Part shown: positions 7,987-17,503 of the stretch, piece after piece
Layout of the letters: each line of letters opens with the position of its first letter
Numbering within the stretch: the stretch's first letter is position 1
From: Moraxella macacae 0408225
GTDB taxonomy: Bacteria > Pseudomonadota > Gammaproteobacteria > Pseudomonadales > Moraxellaceae
Assembly: GCF_000320365.1 (NCBI RefSeq)
Contig: NZ_ANIN01000001.1
Span: forward strand, 682,001 to 746,000
Reading direction: 5' to 3'
DNA length: 64,000 nt
The notes under the pieces: generated by a model
Told to the model about the DNA's origin: nothing
What the model saw: the letters and a program-made list of their open reading frames with translations, nothing else
Databases searched by the model: none
Position numbers and translations under genes: made by a program

Positions 7987-10017
7987 TTACAAGTTTGGCT
8001 GTATGCTTTGAGTTTGTTGCACAATCTCACTTACCGCTCGCCATGCTTGCTCAAACGCTCCTTGAGTATAAGGCTTCCAATCTGCATCACTGCCTGCAAT
8101 GTGTACATTGCCTTGTGGTTGTTTTACCGATATCAAGGCACGTTCTGCTTCGTCTTCTTCGTCCCATAGAATATTTTGCTCATAACTGTAGCCATGCCCC
8201 CAGCGGTTAATGGTGATAGCAAGGATATTATCGTCCAATTTTTCATTTGCCAATGTATAAATTTCACGCAACTGATCGAGCATTTCACTTTCTAATTGTG
8301 CATAACTTTTGCCATACACTTCGGCTCGCCCTTGTTTGCACGCTTGGCGCAATGTATTGCCCGTGCCATACGGAACGGCAATTTTTACCATGTGAATTAC
8401 CATAGGCTCTTCTGGATTTTTTGGATAATGATAACCACCCATGCTGACAGGATAATCAAGCATAACCAAACAATACGGTGATTTTGGAGCATACAATTGC
8501 CAAACGCCCAGTTTTTTAAACGCTTGCCAATTTTTTACCAAAACTTTGCTATAAATCATCGGCACGCGCACATTTAACGCCATGTCTTTTCTTTGTTGTT
8601 CGGGCAATTGTTTGTCAATAAATGGTATCATATGGGCGTTACATGCCAAAATTGCGTGTTTGGCATTGACACGAGCCACGGTATCACCTGTTTTATAGCC
8701 GATCATCACATTGTTTAGTACATGATTGCCACTATTTGCAATGTTGCTACTGCTTGCAATGTTGCTATTAAGATCGGCACTTTCAGAATCAGTGGCTGTT
8801 TTTGGAGTTAAATTTTTAACTTGTACAACTGTGCTGTTTAGGCGGATATTTACCGCTTGATCTGGCTTATCAAGCTGACTGTAGTCAAATTTATCCAGTA
8901 CAATGGCTTCCATTGCTGACATTTTTTTGCTGTGTTTGGAATTTGATACCACATTTGGAATTAATTTTTTAACCATCAGGCGTGCAATAGAGGCATTGCC
9001 ATCGGGAAAATGATAAATGTATGGTTCCTCTTCGTTGTCATCATTTTCTAAGCCTAAATTGTCAAACCCAGGATAGCCTGCATAAAACGCATCAATTGCG
9101 GACAAACAGTCAATTGGAAAACCCCAATACTCAAGGCAAATATCTTCTAAAAACAATTTGGCTTTTTTTGGTAATTTGACATTTTTTATTAAAAACTTGT
9201 CATAGCTAATTGCACTAAGGTAATTTTGTCGTTTTGGTTGTGGCATGGGTGCAAGGTAGTCTTTGGGCTTGCTGTACAATGCAATTAACGCCTGCTTGTC
9301 GGTATCATCAAGCGGTATATTGGCAAACAATTGTTTGGCATTTTCAGCATTTGGCGTATCAGGCATGATGTGGCTTTTACCAAACACGGCGCTGTTAAAA
9401 AAGACGCCTTTTTTCATGTTTAATTTGTCAAAAAAAGTCTGATCATAATAGGTTTCAAACTTATCAATATCAATACCCAAAGCCGTTAGTAAATCTTTAT
9501 CTTGTTGATTATAATGGGTTTTTGGTGAATCAATGCTTTCTGTGCCACCAAAACTTAACCGAAAAATTTCTTGGCCGTCAACAGTGGCATGAAATTCGTT
9601 GCGTTTGGCATGTCCACCAAAATCATCGTGATTGTCTAACAACAAAATTTTGCTTGTTGGAAATTGTTGTTGATACCAGTAAGCACTTGCCAAACCGCTA
9701 AGTCCTGCTCCGACTACCACAAGGTCATAATCGCCAATGCCAGATTCGTCCGTTACGTCAAAGGTTTTGCCTTTCCATGCCAATTCGTGGGCGACATCAA
9801 AACTACCGGCGTGATTGCCACGCAATTTGTCATAAGCAGGCGGATAATTGCTAAACTTTTGTTTGCTTAAGTTTGGCGTAGCGGTACTGGCAGGTTGACT
9901 GGCGGCGGTTTTGGCATTGCTTGGGGTATTTTTTTGGCAAGCGGTTAATAATCCTGTGCTAACACCTGCAATTGCAAGGGCTGATCCGTTTAAAAAATCA
10001 CGTCTTGTAATGGGCAT
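7987..10017 (-). CDS. Tat-exported FAD-dependent amine oxidase, spermidine dehydrogenase-like
   Basis: 676 aa flavoprotein. It begins with a twin-arginine signal (MPITRRDFLNG), a hydrophobic stretch and LLTAC, so it may be a Tat-exported lipoprotein anchored at Cys27. The FAD-binding Rossmann motif VVGAGLSGLASA lies around residue 83, then DNHDDFGGHAKRNEF. The C-terminus HIAGSDADW...GAFEQAWRA closes the FAD site as in flavin amine oxidases. The nearest family I recognise is periplasmic spermidine dehydrogenase (SpdH); the substrate is not proven. A 50-residue low-complexity Asn/Ser stretch interrupts the middle. ATG 10017 has an AAAGG ribosome site. An 18-bp repeat array lies just upstream of its start. 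Confidence 0.75.
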   Translation of the reverse strand: MPITRRDFLNGSALAIAGVSTGLLTACQKNTPSNAKTAASQPASTATPNLSKQKFSNYPPAYDKLRGNHAGSFDVAHELAWKGKTFDVTDESGIGDYDLVVVGAGLSGLASAYWYQQQFPTSKILLLDNHDDFGGHAKRNEFHATVDGQEIFRLSFGGTESIDSPKTHYNQQDKDLLTALGIDIDKFETYYDQTFFDKLNMKKGVFFNSAVFGKSHIMPDTPNAENAKQLFANIPLDDTDKQALIALYSKPKDYLAPMPQPKRQNYLSAISYDKFLIKNVKLPKKAKLFLEDICLEYWGFPIDCLSAIDAFYAGYPGFDNLGLENDDNEEEPYIYHFPDGNASIARLMVKKLIPNVVSNSKHSKKMSAMEAIVLDKFDYSQLDKPDQAVNIRLNSTVVQVKNLTPKTATDSESADLNSNIASSSNIANSGNHVLNNVMIGYKTGDTVARVNAKHAILACNAHMIPFIDKQLPEQQRKDMALNVRVPMIYSKVLVKNWQAFKKLGVWQLYAPKSPYCLVMLDYPVSMGGYHYPKNPEEPMVIHMVKIAVPYGTGNTLRQACKQGRAEVYGKSYAQLESEMLDQLREIYTLANEKLDDNILAITINRWGHGYSYEQNILWDEEDEAERALISVKQPQGNVHIAGSDADWKPYTQGAFEQAWRAVSEIVQQTQSIQPNL

Positions 10018-10046
10018 GTAAAACCTTTTTATAAAAATCTGTTGGC

Positions 10047-10154
10047 AAATAATTGTAACTAATCAAATAATTGTAACTAATCAAATAATTGTAACTAATC
10101 AAATAATTGTAACTAATCAAATAATTGTAACTAATCAAATAATCATAACCAATT
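10047..10154. repeat. 18-bp tandem repeat array, six copies
   Basis: AAATAATTGTAACTAATC repeated five times exactly, with a sixth degenerate copy. It fills the leader between tyrS and the amine oxidase gene on the minus strand, so copy number would change the promoter-to-start distance of the oxidase. Confidence 0.9.
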
Positions 10155-10187
10155 AGGTGGCTATAAAGAGACGTTTGATTGAAAAAA

Positions 10188-11396
10188 TCAAACAAGCGTT
10201 ACTTTTGCATATGCTTTTTTACCAGCTTGGATAATGACTGTTTGGCCGGCGGTTAAGGCAAAACTGCTGTCTACAACCTCGCTGTCTACTTTTACCGCAC
10301 CGCGCGTTAATAAATCTTTGGCTTGAGCGGCGTTTTTGGCAAGATTTGCTTGATTGAGTACTTGAGCGATAAACAGTTGTTGCGTGTTGTTTAATTGTAG
10401 CGTAACTTCTGGCAAATCTATGGGTAACTCACCATCGGCCAAGCGATTGCCTGCTGATTTATGGGCGTTTTCGGCACTTTCTTTATCGTGAAAACGTTCA
10501 ATCAACTCAAGTGCCAAAATCCGTTTGATTTCTTGTGGATTGCGACCATTTGCCATTTCATCAAGCAAGCTGTGAATTTCATGCATCGGTTTAAAACTAA
10601 GCAACTCAAAGTAGCGGGCAATTAATGTATCGGGTATGGATAAAAGTTTTTGGTACATCATGCCTGCTGAATCGGTGATAGCAATGTAATTGCCAAGGGA
10701 TTTGCTCATTTTTTGTACACCGTCCAATCCTTCTAAAATTGGCATGGTGATACATACTTGAGGTTCTTGATTGTAGCGTCCTTGTAAAGTGCGTCCCATT
10801 AACAGGTTAAAAGTTTGGTCAGTGCCACCAAGCTCGACATCGGCATGCATGGCAATTGAATCATACCCTTGTACCAAAGGATACATAAATTCATGCAGCG
10901 AAATCGGCGTGTTGTTTTTAAAACGCTTAGAAAAATCATCACGCTCAAGCATTCTGGATACGGTTAATTGACTGGCAAGTCCAATCATATCGCCTGATGA
11001 CATTTTGTTAAACCAATCAGAATTAAACATAATGGTGGTTTTGTTTTGGTCTAAAATTTTAAAGACTTGTTCTGCGTAAGTTTGGGCGTTTTGTTTGATT
11101 TGTGCTTCAGATAACGGCGGTCTTGTGGCGTTTTTGCCAGACGGATCGCCGATGCGTGCGGTATAATCACCGATCAAAAACAACACTTCATGCCCTAAAT
11201 CTTGAAAATGACGCAGTTTATTTAACACCACTGTATGGCCAAGGTGCAGATCCGGAGCGGTTGGATCCATGCCAAGTTTGATACGCAAAGGGCGTTTTTG
11301 TGCAAGTTTTTGCATTAAATCTTCTTGAGAATAAATGTCTTGCACGCCGCGCATGATAAGTTTTAGTTGTTCATCGGCAGGTAAAAAAGCACTCAT
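10188..11396 (-). CDS. tyrS: Tyrosine--tRNA ligase
   Basis: Charges tRNA-Tyr with tyrosine. 402 aa, class I. The HIGH motif is present as HLGH ([11 protein letters not shown]), then [12 protein letters not shown] and the KMSKS loop [10 protein letters not shown]. The C-terminal 65 residues are an S4 RNA-binding domain ([13 protein letters not shown]). Starts at ATG 11396 with AAGGA upstream. Confidence 0.96.
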   Translation of the reverse strand: MSAFLPADEQLKLIMRGVQDIYSQEDLMQKLAQKRPLRIKLGMDPTAPDLHLGHTVVLNKLRHFQDLGHEVLFLIGDYTARIGDPSGKNATRPPLSEAQIKQNAQTYAEQVFKILDQNKTTIMFNSDWFNKMSSGDMIGLASQLTVSRMLERDDFSKRFKNNTPISLHEFMYPLVQGYDSIAMHADVELGGTDQTFNLLMGRTLQGRYNQEPQVCITMPILEGLDGVQKMSKSLGNYIAITDSAGMMYQKLLSIPDTLIARYFELLSFKPMHEIHSLLDEMANGRNPQEIKRILALELIERFHDKESAENAHKSAGNRLADGELPIDLPEVTLQLNNTQQLFIAQVLNQANLAKNAAQAKDLLTRGAVKVDSEVVDSSFALTAGQTVIIQAGKKAYAKVTLV

Positions 11397-11485
11397 TGTT
11401 GTTATCCTTAAAAATTTGTGAAAATTGGGTGATAAAATTGAGCTATTTTAACAAAATTTAAGTAAAAAATCCCACAAAAAGCCAA

Positions 11486-11518
11486 AAAAATAGCCACGCC
11501 TAAGCATGACTATTTTGT
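11486..11518. terminator. Terminator after acp
   Basis: AAATAGCCACGC, short loop, GCATGACTATTT, with A and T runs outside. The stem has two G-T type mismatches. It separates acp from tyrS on the minus strand. Confidence 0.7.
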
Positions 11519-11551
11519 CTGATAAATTTGTAGATCAGTTGGCAACGCTTT

Positions 11552-11980
11552 TTACCGAACTCTTCTTGTCTGTTTGACGTTACAGCTTTTGTACAGGATT
11601 TCACTTGATGGTGAAGTTACGGTGGCAATGCTTGATCTGTGGTAATTTTTCAAGGTCAAAGCAGGTGTACTCAGGCTAAAGTTATTGTCATCACCAAAGG
11701 TTGTGTCTACATTGTCCGAGCGATTCATGTTATAAGGCATAAAACGTGGTTTGCCATTCAGTGATGCTTGGGCGTAAGTTGGTTGTTTTTGGGCGTTAAA
11801 ACCATAAATAACGGATAAATCCTTGCCACTTTGACATTGATAATCAACCTTGCGTTTATACACAGTTGATTTATCGGCTTCGTATGCATCGGTGGCAAAA
11901 TTTTCAGCAGAAGCAACACCTGACATGCCAATAATCAATGCAACAGCCGATAGAATTTTTGTGGAAATTGAAAGTTTCAT
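11552..11980 (-). CDS. acp: Acp-like adhesin/lysozyme inhibitor (MliC/PliC fold)
   Basis: 142 aa secreted protein with a clear signal peptide (MKLSISTKILSAVALIIGMSG, ASA cleavage). The mature part matches the Neisseria adhesin complex protein pattern: VDYQCQSGKDLSVIYGF, YAQASLNGKPRFMPYN, SDNVDTTFG, and a second Cys near the end (YKSCN) for the disulfide. Acp inhibits c-type lysozyme and acts as an adhesin in Neisseria. It lies downstream of the capsule export genes on the same strand, but a 260 bp gap with its own AAGGT ribosome site suggests an independent transcript. Confidence 0.8.
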   Translation of the reverse strand: MKLSISTKILSAVALIIGMSGVASAENFATDAYEADKSTVYKRKVDYQCQSGKDLSVIYGFNAQKQPTYAQASLNGKPRFMPYNMNRSDNVDTTFGDDNNFSLSTPALTLKNYHRSSIATVTSPSSEILYKSCNVKQTRRVR

Positions 11981-12165
11981 ATTGTTTATACCTTGATACC
12001 TTTTTTGTTAGAAAATTTTGGTTTAACAAATTTATGGTTAGTATAAGCCTAAATTTTAAAGGATAATATAATAAAATAGTAAATAAATCTTTCTAATAAT
12101 CGGTTTTTAGAAAAACAAGGCGGTTTTTGACATATTTTTTTACACTTTTGGCAAAAAACAATAAA

Positions 12166-12241
12166 ACACGATCAACCAAAAACACGATCAACCAAAAACA
12201 CGATTAACTAAAACTTATTAACTAAAACTTATTAACTAAAA
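12166..12241. repeat. Two adjacent tandem repeats (16 bp x3 and 14 bp x2)
   Basis: ACACGATCAACCAAAA (three copies, last degenerate) followed by CTTATTAACTAAAA (two copies), ending at the kpsD stop codon. Confidence 0.85.
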
Positions 12242-12242
12242 G

Positions 12243-13988
12243 TTATAACCCCAGTACGACTTTGGTTGCCACAGCAATTTGATATAAAATTTGTGAAATG
12301 CCACGTCCAATTTCCACGCGTTTGGTTTTTACAGTTGGCAATACCATGATTTGATCGCCTTGTTTTACCACATAATCGGTTTTTACCACCACGTTTTCGC
12401 CGTTCGGGTGAATGACGATGATGTTTTTCTTGTCAGCATTGGTGTTGTAACCGCCTGATTTGGCAATATAATCACCCACAGTCATGCTTGGATCAAAGGT
12501 GATCGCATTTTGAAAACGCACTTCACCGTTTACGGTTACCACGGAGGTTTTTTCTGGCACTTCGATAACATCGCCTTGTTCTAACAAAACGTCTTGCCAA
12601 GCGGTTTGTTGCACCACGATCATGCCATCAGGCTGTACCTTGCGCGCTTTGGTAATAAATCTGTCAATCATTTGGGCGTCGATTTGGCGTAAACTGGCTT
12701 CTTCTTTGGTGATGGATTGGGTTGCCAATGACATTTCTTGTAATTTGTCAAGAGCGGTGTTGATGTTGCGTTTTTGTTGCTCGGCGACGGATTTACGGTA
12801 GATTTTTAAGGCGGTTAAATTGGCGGTTTCACTTGGGCGAATTTGGGCAACGACGTCTTTTAAGGTTGCACCGTGTGGCAACACGACAACACCATTGCCA
12901 ACATGAGCACCACGCACCTGCACGCCAATGGTGCTGGCATAGCGATCGGAGGTTACCACAAATTTATCACCGTTATAAACTTTTAGATCTTTGGCTTCTT
13001 CTAAAGTGTAATACTCGCTTTTTAACGCACGATCAACCCCGCGTGAGATACTGATATTAGTGGCATTGGGCGTTGGATTGGCAATGTCTAAAATATCACT
13101 TACCGTCAGATTGTCTACATCAAATTCAAACGTATAAGCGTTTTGTACCTCGCCATCAATGCTAAAGGTTTTACGCTGTGGGGCAACGGTAATCACATCA
13201 CCATCTTCAAAGGAAAACGGTTCAAGTTGTCCTGCCAATAAAAATTTATACAAATTTACCTGTTGGGCGATGCGGCCATTACGGCGAATTTGAATGTCAA
13301 TATAACTGCCTCGTTTTGGGTCAACGCCCCCTGCACGGTCAATATAAGACAACACCGAATCGGCTGCAACACCTGAATAATAACCGGGTTGGTTGACAAA
13401 GCCTGTAACAAACACACGAACTGGCAAGGCTTCTTGTAAAGAGGCATACACACCGACATTGGCACGATAAATTTTACTTACGGCTGATTTTACCACGTTT
13501 TGCAAATTGCCATTACGCACCCCTGCAACATGGACAGGGCCAACATTTGGAATAAAAATATTGCCTTGTGGATCAACCGTCATGGTGGCAGAAAACTGAT
13601 ACGCTCCCCACATTCTAATCTGAATGTTATCACCTGAATTGATCACATAACTGCTGTTAAAATTTGCCCCAGAAGTACTGGCAAACGCGCCGCGAAACAT
13701 CTGGGCACCAAACATTTTGGTGTTATCACCTACAGCTTGGTAATTGCTTGTGGTGGTAATAATCGGCTGACTGTCAAGGGTTGCAGAATCTATTGCTTGT
13801 TGGGTGGCTTGGCTTTGCTGTTCAAATTGTTGATTGCTTTGGTTAATTGAATTGGTTTGCACCGGCGTGGTTAGGGGCGGTTGGTTAATTGGATCTTCTG
13901 CTGCAAAAACCGACGAAAATGGCATAAGTGTACATGCCAAAACGAGCGTTTTTACCTTGGGTAAACGTGATTGATTTTGAATTTTCAT
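12243..13988 (-). CDS. kpsD: Capsule polysaccharide export outer-membrane protein, KpsD/CtrA type
   Basis: Outer-membrane polysaccharide export protein. The start is set at ATG 13988 (MKIQNQSRLPKVKTLVLAC), preceded by AAGGTAAC; the ORF-track start is 9 codons longer. It has a signal peptide with cleavage near VFAAED, then an export domain (YVINSGDNIQIRMWG...DPQGNIFIPNVGPV) and several SLBB segments (VFVTGFVNQPGYYSG, VTVNGEVRFQNAITF). No lipobox is seen. 581 aa fits KpsD better than Wza. It is the last gene of the kpsM-T-E-D run, so it presumably forms the outer part of a group-2 capsule exporter. Confidence 0.88.
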   Translation of the reverse strand: MKIQNQSRLPKVKTLVLACTLMPFSSVFAAEDPINQPPLTTPVQTNSINQSNQQFEQQSQATQQAIDSATLDSQPIITTTSNYQAVGDNTKMFGAQMFRGAFASTSGANFNSSYVINSGDNIQIRMWGAYQFSATMTVDPQGNIFIPNVGPVHVAGVRNGNLQNVVKSAVSKIYRANVGVYASLQEALPVRVFVTGFVNQPGYYSGVAADSVLSYIDRAGGVDPKRGSYIDIQIRRNGRIAQQVNLYKFLLAGQLEPFSFEDGDVITVAPQRKTFSIDGEVQNAYTFEFDVDNLTVSDILDIANPTPNATNISISRGVDRALKSEYYTLEEAKDLKVYNGDKFVVTSDRYASTIGVQVRGAHVGNGVVVLPHGATLKDVVAQIRPSETANLTALKIYRKSVAEQQKRNINTALDKLQEMSLATQSITKEEASLRQIDAQMIDRFITKARKVQPDGMIVVQQTAWQDVLLEQGDVIEVPEKTSVVTVNGEVRFQNAITFDPSMTVGDYIAKSGGYNTNADKKNIIVIHPNGENVVVKTDYVVKQGDQIMVLPTVKTKRVEIGRGISQILYQIAVATKVVLGL

Positions 13989-14057
13989 AAAGTTACCTTT
14001 TATATTTTTTAGCAATCATCTTAAACTTAGCAATCATCTTAAACAGGTTCGGTCAAT

Positions 14058-15179
14058 TTAATCACGGTGATCACGGATAATTGCCAAAATCAATTGCACA
14101 AAACCATAAAAAATCAACAAAAATGCAAGCGATGTCAAAATAATATACCAGTGGCGCGGATATAAAGATTCTTCGGCCTGAAACGGTGATGAAATCACAA
14201 TCAAGTTTTTCTTTTTGCGATTGGCTTCGGTTGTGGCTTTTTCAAGCGTTGTTAACGCCATTTTGTATTTTTCTTCAGCAAAAGCGGCACCGGCTTTGAT
14301 TTGTTCAAATTGTAGTGCTTTGCTGTTTAAGCGATTGTTGGTAGGCGAGGTAAGTTTGGCACGTTCTTGGGCGACTTGTTGTTCTACTGCTTTGATTTGG
14401 CTGCGCAACGACACAACTTGTGGTGCGTTTGGATTTAAATAGCTTAATAATTGGCGCTCTTCGGTGCGAAGTGAACTTAAATTAGCCTCAAGCCCTGAAA
14501 TCAAGCTATTTAACGCTCGAGCGGTACTTTCTGGATCTAAAATAGCATTGCGATTTTGGTAATCCAACACCGCCGCCTTAGCTTCGTTCATTTGTTTTTC
14601 GGCATCTTCAAGTTGTTTTTCGGCAAACGCGGTTTGTTCTTTTGCAAGTTTTTGTGAAATGTCATTGACAAAAGCTTCGCTGTGTTTTAATAAGGCTTGA
14701 TTCAACTCAAAAGCGTATTTTGGGGTAAAACCTTGGGTTTTTATGCTTAAAATATGCGTGGTTTGATCAAGTTCAACATGCACGCGTTTTTGAAAATACT
14801 CCAGCAATTCTTCTTTTGTTGGGTTTTCGCTAAGTTCATTAAGCAGATCTGATCCATCTAAGCGAAAATTTTCACGAAATTTAAATGTTGGATCTAATTT
14901 GGTAATCATATCGTTGGATAAGATATAACTGGTTAAATAGTTGCTATCTTCTACACTGGTACTAACCCCGCCAAGTAAAGCCACAAGCCCCGTGCCTGTG
15001 GGCATACTGTTGTCGTTGGTTTGTTTAACAACCACTTGTGATTGGCTAACGTAGCGCGGATGAGCAACAGCCAAGGTGTAAAAAATCACCAAAAGCCACG
15101 GTAATATCACCAAAACCAAGAATAAAAAACCTTGTTTTAGTTTCTTTTTGTTAAATTTATTTTTTAGACTGACTGACAT
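14058..15179 (-). CDS. kpsE: Capsule export inner-membrane protein, KpsE/CtrB type
   Basis: Polysaccharide co-polymerase class 3 protein that links the ABC transporter to the outer-membrane channel. 373 aa with an N-terminal membrane segment (FLFLVLVILPWLLVIFYTLA), a long periplasmic coiled coil (residues about 170-320, rich in Glu, Gln and Ala) and a C-terminal membrane segment (WYIILTSLAFLLIFYGFVQ). The motif SPFQAEESLYPRH precedes the last segment, as in KpsE. Its start overlaps kpsT by 23 bp. Confidence 0.9.
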   Translation of the reverse strand: MSVSLKNKFNKKKLKQGFLFLVLVILPWLLVIFYTLAVAHPRYVSQSQVVVKQTNDNSMPTGTGLVALLGGVSTSVEDSNYLTSYILSNDMITKLDPTFKFRENFRLDGSDLLNELSENPTKEELLEYFQKRVHVELDQTTHILSIKTQGFTPKYAFELNQALLKHSEAFVNDISQKLAKEQTAFAEKQLEDAEKQMNEAKAAVLDYQNRNAILDPESTARALNSLISGLEANLSSLRTEERQLLSYLNPNAPQVVSLRSQIKAVEQQVAQERAKLTSPTNNRLNSKALQFEQIKAGAAFAEEKYKMALTTLEKATTEANRKKKNLIVISSPFQAEESLYPRHWYIILTSLAFLLIFYGFVQLILAIIRDHRD

Positions 15180-15828
15180 GTTCTTTATATACCTCGACTG
15201 CTTCTTTGGTGTCGTGATAGATCACCGCAGTTTGATTCATAAGTACAATTCCAATATCGCAATTTCGTTCAATATCGCCCAAATTGTGTGAAACCATCAA
15301 AAACCCCGACTGCTCACGGCGAGCTTGCAGTACTTCTTCGCTGCGTTTACGAAAGGCGGCATCACCGACAGCACCTGCTTCATCTACCATATAATAATCA
15401 AAGTCAAACGCCATACTTAGCCCAAATGTCAAACGCGAGCGCATGCCAGATGAGTAGCTTTTAACAGGCATATCAAAATACCTTCCTAAATCGGCAAATT
15501 CTTGCACAAAACGGATTTTTTCATCAATAAAATCACCGCTTGAGTACAAGCGACAAACAAAACGCACGTTTTGTCGACCGGTTAAACTGCCTTGAAATCC
15601 GCCTGCCACACCCACTGGCCACGAAATTGTACTGTTGGTAATGACTTGACCTTTATCGGGTTTGTCAAGACCACAAATGATGTTTAACAAGGTGGATTTG
15701 CCTGCACCATTACGCCCTAAAAGTCCAACGCTTTGTTTATCTTCAATCAACAAATTTAAATCTTTAAACAAATAATGCCGACCGTGCGGTGTCATAAAAG
15801 ATTTGGTAATATTATGAACCTTTATCAT
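15157..15828 (-). CDS. kpsT: Capsule ABC transporter ATP-binding protein
   Basis: 223 aa ATPase of the capsule exporter. Walker A GRNGAGKST, signature KSYSSGMRSRL and Walker B YYMVDEAGAVGD are all present; the DEAGAVGD form is typical of KpsT/CtrD/Wzt-like ATPases. It starts 14 bp after kpsM and overlaps kpsE, so the four genes form one transcript. Confidence 0.94.
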   Translation of the reverse strand: MIKVHNITKSFMTPHGRHYLFKDLNLLIEDKQSVGLLGRNGAGKSTLLNIICGLDKPDKGQVITNSTISWPVGVAGGFQGSLTGRQNVRFVCRLYSSGDFIDEKIRFVQEFADLGRYFDMPVKSYSSGMRSRLTFGLSMAFDFDYYMVDEAGAVGDAAFRKRSEEVLQARREQSGFLMVSHNLGDIERNCDIGIVLMNQTAVIYHDTKEAVEVYKEHVSQSKK

Positions 15829-15842
15829 GTTTGTTTTTACTC

Positions 15843-16658
15843 TTAACGCTTGCGGATAAAATCGTTTTCACAGGCTTTATACAGCAATAAACCGACAAAA
15901 TCTACCGCTATCATCCATTTAAAAAAATACCAAATATCAATATGATGGTTCGGATAAGTAGGCGACAATGAATGACGAATAAGTTCAATATTATGCACAA
16001 ACGGATTGTACAATAAATAATCTAAGTACGGCTGTGGTACAATGTGAATGGAATAAATAATCCCAGAGGCAAAATACAAAATGGTAAAAACAATGCTGAT
16101 AATTTTGCTAATCTCACCACCGTAATGTCCAACAACCATCATAATTAAAGCGACACCCAAGCTGAAAAAAAACAGCCCAATCCAACATAATAACACAATG
16201 TGCAGATTGGCAAAACTAATCGTTGTGCCAAAAAGCCCCCACAACATGCCAAGCAATAACCAAAAGGTAAAAAAGTAGATCAAAAACTCTAAAAATGAAC
16301 GTGCCAAAATCACATCAATATGTCGAACAGAGCGATACATGAGCAAACCGCGATTGGCGTCCACCGCTCCTAAAGCCCGGGTTGCGTTTTTTTGGAACAT
16401 AAAAAAAGGTATCATGCCTGATAACAAAAATAGTGGGTATTCCATACCAGGCAAAACACGTTTCATCACCGTACCAAAAATTATCACATACATTACCACC
16501 TGAAAAATAATCTCAAGCGGTGCCCAAAAATACCCCAAACGATAACCACCAAAACGTGTTTGTAACTCACGCATCAGCAGCGCATGAATAGACGCAAGCA
16601 TGACTTGTAAGCCATTGCGACGTTTGACAGGGCGATATGGAGGAAGTTGGATTGACAT
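15843..16658 (-). CDS. kpsM: Capsule ABC transporter permease
   Basis: ABC-2 type permease of 271 aa with six hydrophobic segments and the family start pattern LMRELQTRFGGYRLGYFWAPLEI. The C-terminal region SGIIYSIHIVPQPYLDYLLYNP is typical of CtrC/KpsM. The start is taken at ATG 16658; the ORF track uses GTG two codons upstream, and neither has a clear ribosome site. First gene of the export operon. No capsule synthesis, kpsC or kpsS gene is adjacent. Confidence 0.92.
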   Translation of the reverse strand: MSIQLPPYRPVKRRNGLQVMLASIHALLMRELQTRFGGYRLGYFWAPLEIIFQVVMYVIIFGTVMKRVLPGMEYPLFLLSGMIPFFMFQKNATRALGAVDANRGLLMYRSVRHIDVILARSFLEFLIYFFTFWLLLGMLWGLFGTTISFANLHIVLLCWIGLFFFSLGVALIMMVVGHYGGEISKIISIVFTILYFASGIIYSIHIVPQPYLDYLLYNPFVHNIELIRHSLSPTYPNHHIDIWYFFKWMIAVDFVGLLLYKACENDFIRKR

Positions 16659-16862
16659 AAGCACAAAATTTGACTCAAAAATATGCTATATAATAAAGCA
16701 TTTTGCAAAAAAAATGTATCAAAAAAAGTATTATTTTGTGTTTTTAGGGATAAATTGACAGTTTAAATTACATATTCTTACTAAGATGCTATACAATTAA
16801 CATACAATTGGCAGAAAAATTATGCTAATTTAAACCATATTTTTTTAAAAAAGGACATTCTT

Positions 16863-17279
16863 ATGGCAAAAATTTACGAAACAACCGCAACCAATACAGG
16901 TGCAAGAAACGGTGTGGCAACTTTATCCGACAGCGACAAAACCTTTAACCTGGTATCACCTGCAGATGAAAAGCAAGACGGCGTAAACCCTGAACAATTG
17001 TTTGCAATTGGTTATTCAGCGTGTTTTAATGGTGCGTTAGGTTTGGTTAAAAAAGCGTTTGGCAAAACGTTTGAAAATGAGGTACAAATCACCGTAGCAT
17101 TAAATAAAGAAGGTGATGACAATTTTTATTTGTCAGGCAACATTCACGTAATAGCAACAGGCGATGTAACCGATGAAGATTTACAAAAAATCGTTGCCAA
17201 AACCCACGAAATTTGTCCTTATTCTAAAGCGGTGCAAGGCAATGTAGACATGAAATTGTCAAGTGAAGTAAAACAGTAA
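16863..17279 (+). CDS. ohr: Organic hydroperoxide resistance protein, Ohr
   Basis: 138 aa OsmC-family thiol peroxidase. The two redox cysteines are in GYSACFNGAL and CPYSKAVQGN, the Ohr (not OsmC) arrangement, and the N-terminus MAKIYETTATNTGARNG is typical of Ohr. RBS AAAAAGGAC precedes the ATG. It is divergent from kpsM. The leader contains a direct repeat TACAATTaacaTACAATT (about 16791-16808) that could be an OhrR site, but no ohrR gene is in the window. Confidence 0.92.
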   Translation: MAKIYETTATNTGARNGVATLSDSDKTFNLVSPADEKQDGVNPEQLFAIGYSACFNGALGLVKKAFGKTFENEVQITVALNKEGDDNFYLSGNIHVIATGDVTDEDLQKIVAKTHEICPYSKAVQGNVDMKLSSEVKQ

Positions 17280-17320
17280 AACATTGAAAAAGTTAAACTG
17301 TTAACGGTTAAAAATTTATC

Positions 17321-17350
17321 AAAAAACCTTTGTTTAGCAAAGGTTTTTTA
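17321..17350 (+). terminator. Terminator after ohr
   Basis: AAAAAACCTTTG, loop, CAAAGGTTTTTT: a strong stem with T run. Confidence 0.88.
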
Positions 17351-17503
17351 TTTTCATCTGTTTATTTAAAAAAAGCCAAAAATACGCTACAATAACACGT
17401 TTGTTAAGCCTTATTAGTTATTAAACTTAGCGATTAAATTCAGCGCGATTAAATTCAGCGATTAAACTTATAACCTAAAAAATAAACTCACAACCTAAAA
17501 AAT

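Noticed and set aside
10047-10154. Repeat array considered as a CRISPR
   Set aside because: Units are contiguous without spacers and only 18 bp long. The same applies to the arrays at 27951 and 58437.
16755-16783. TTGACA upstream of ohr as a sigma-70 promoter
   Set aside because: The -35 is perfect but no acceptable -10 lies at 16-18 bp, so it is not listed as a feature.
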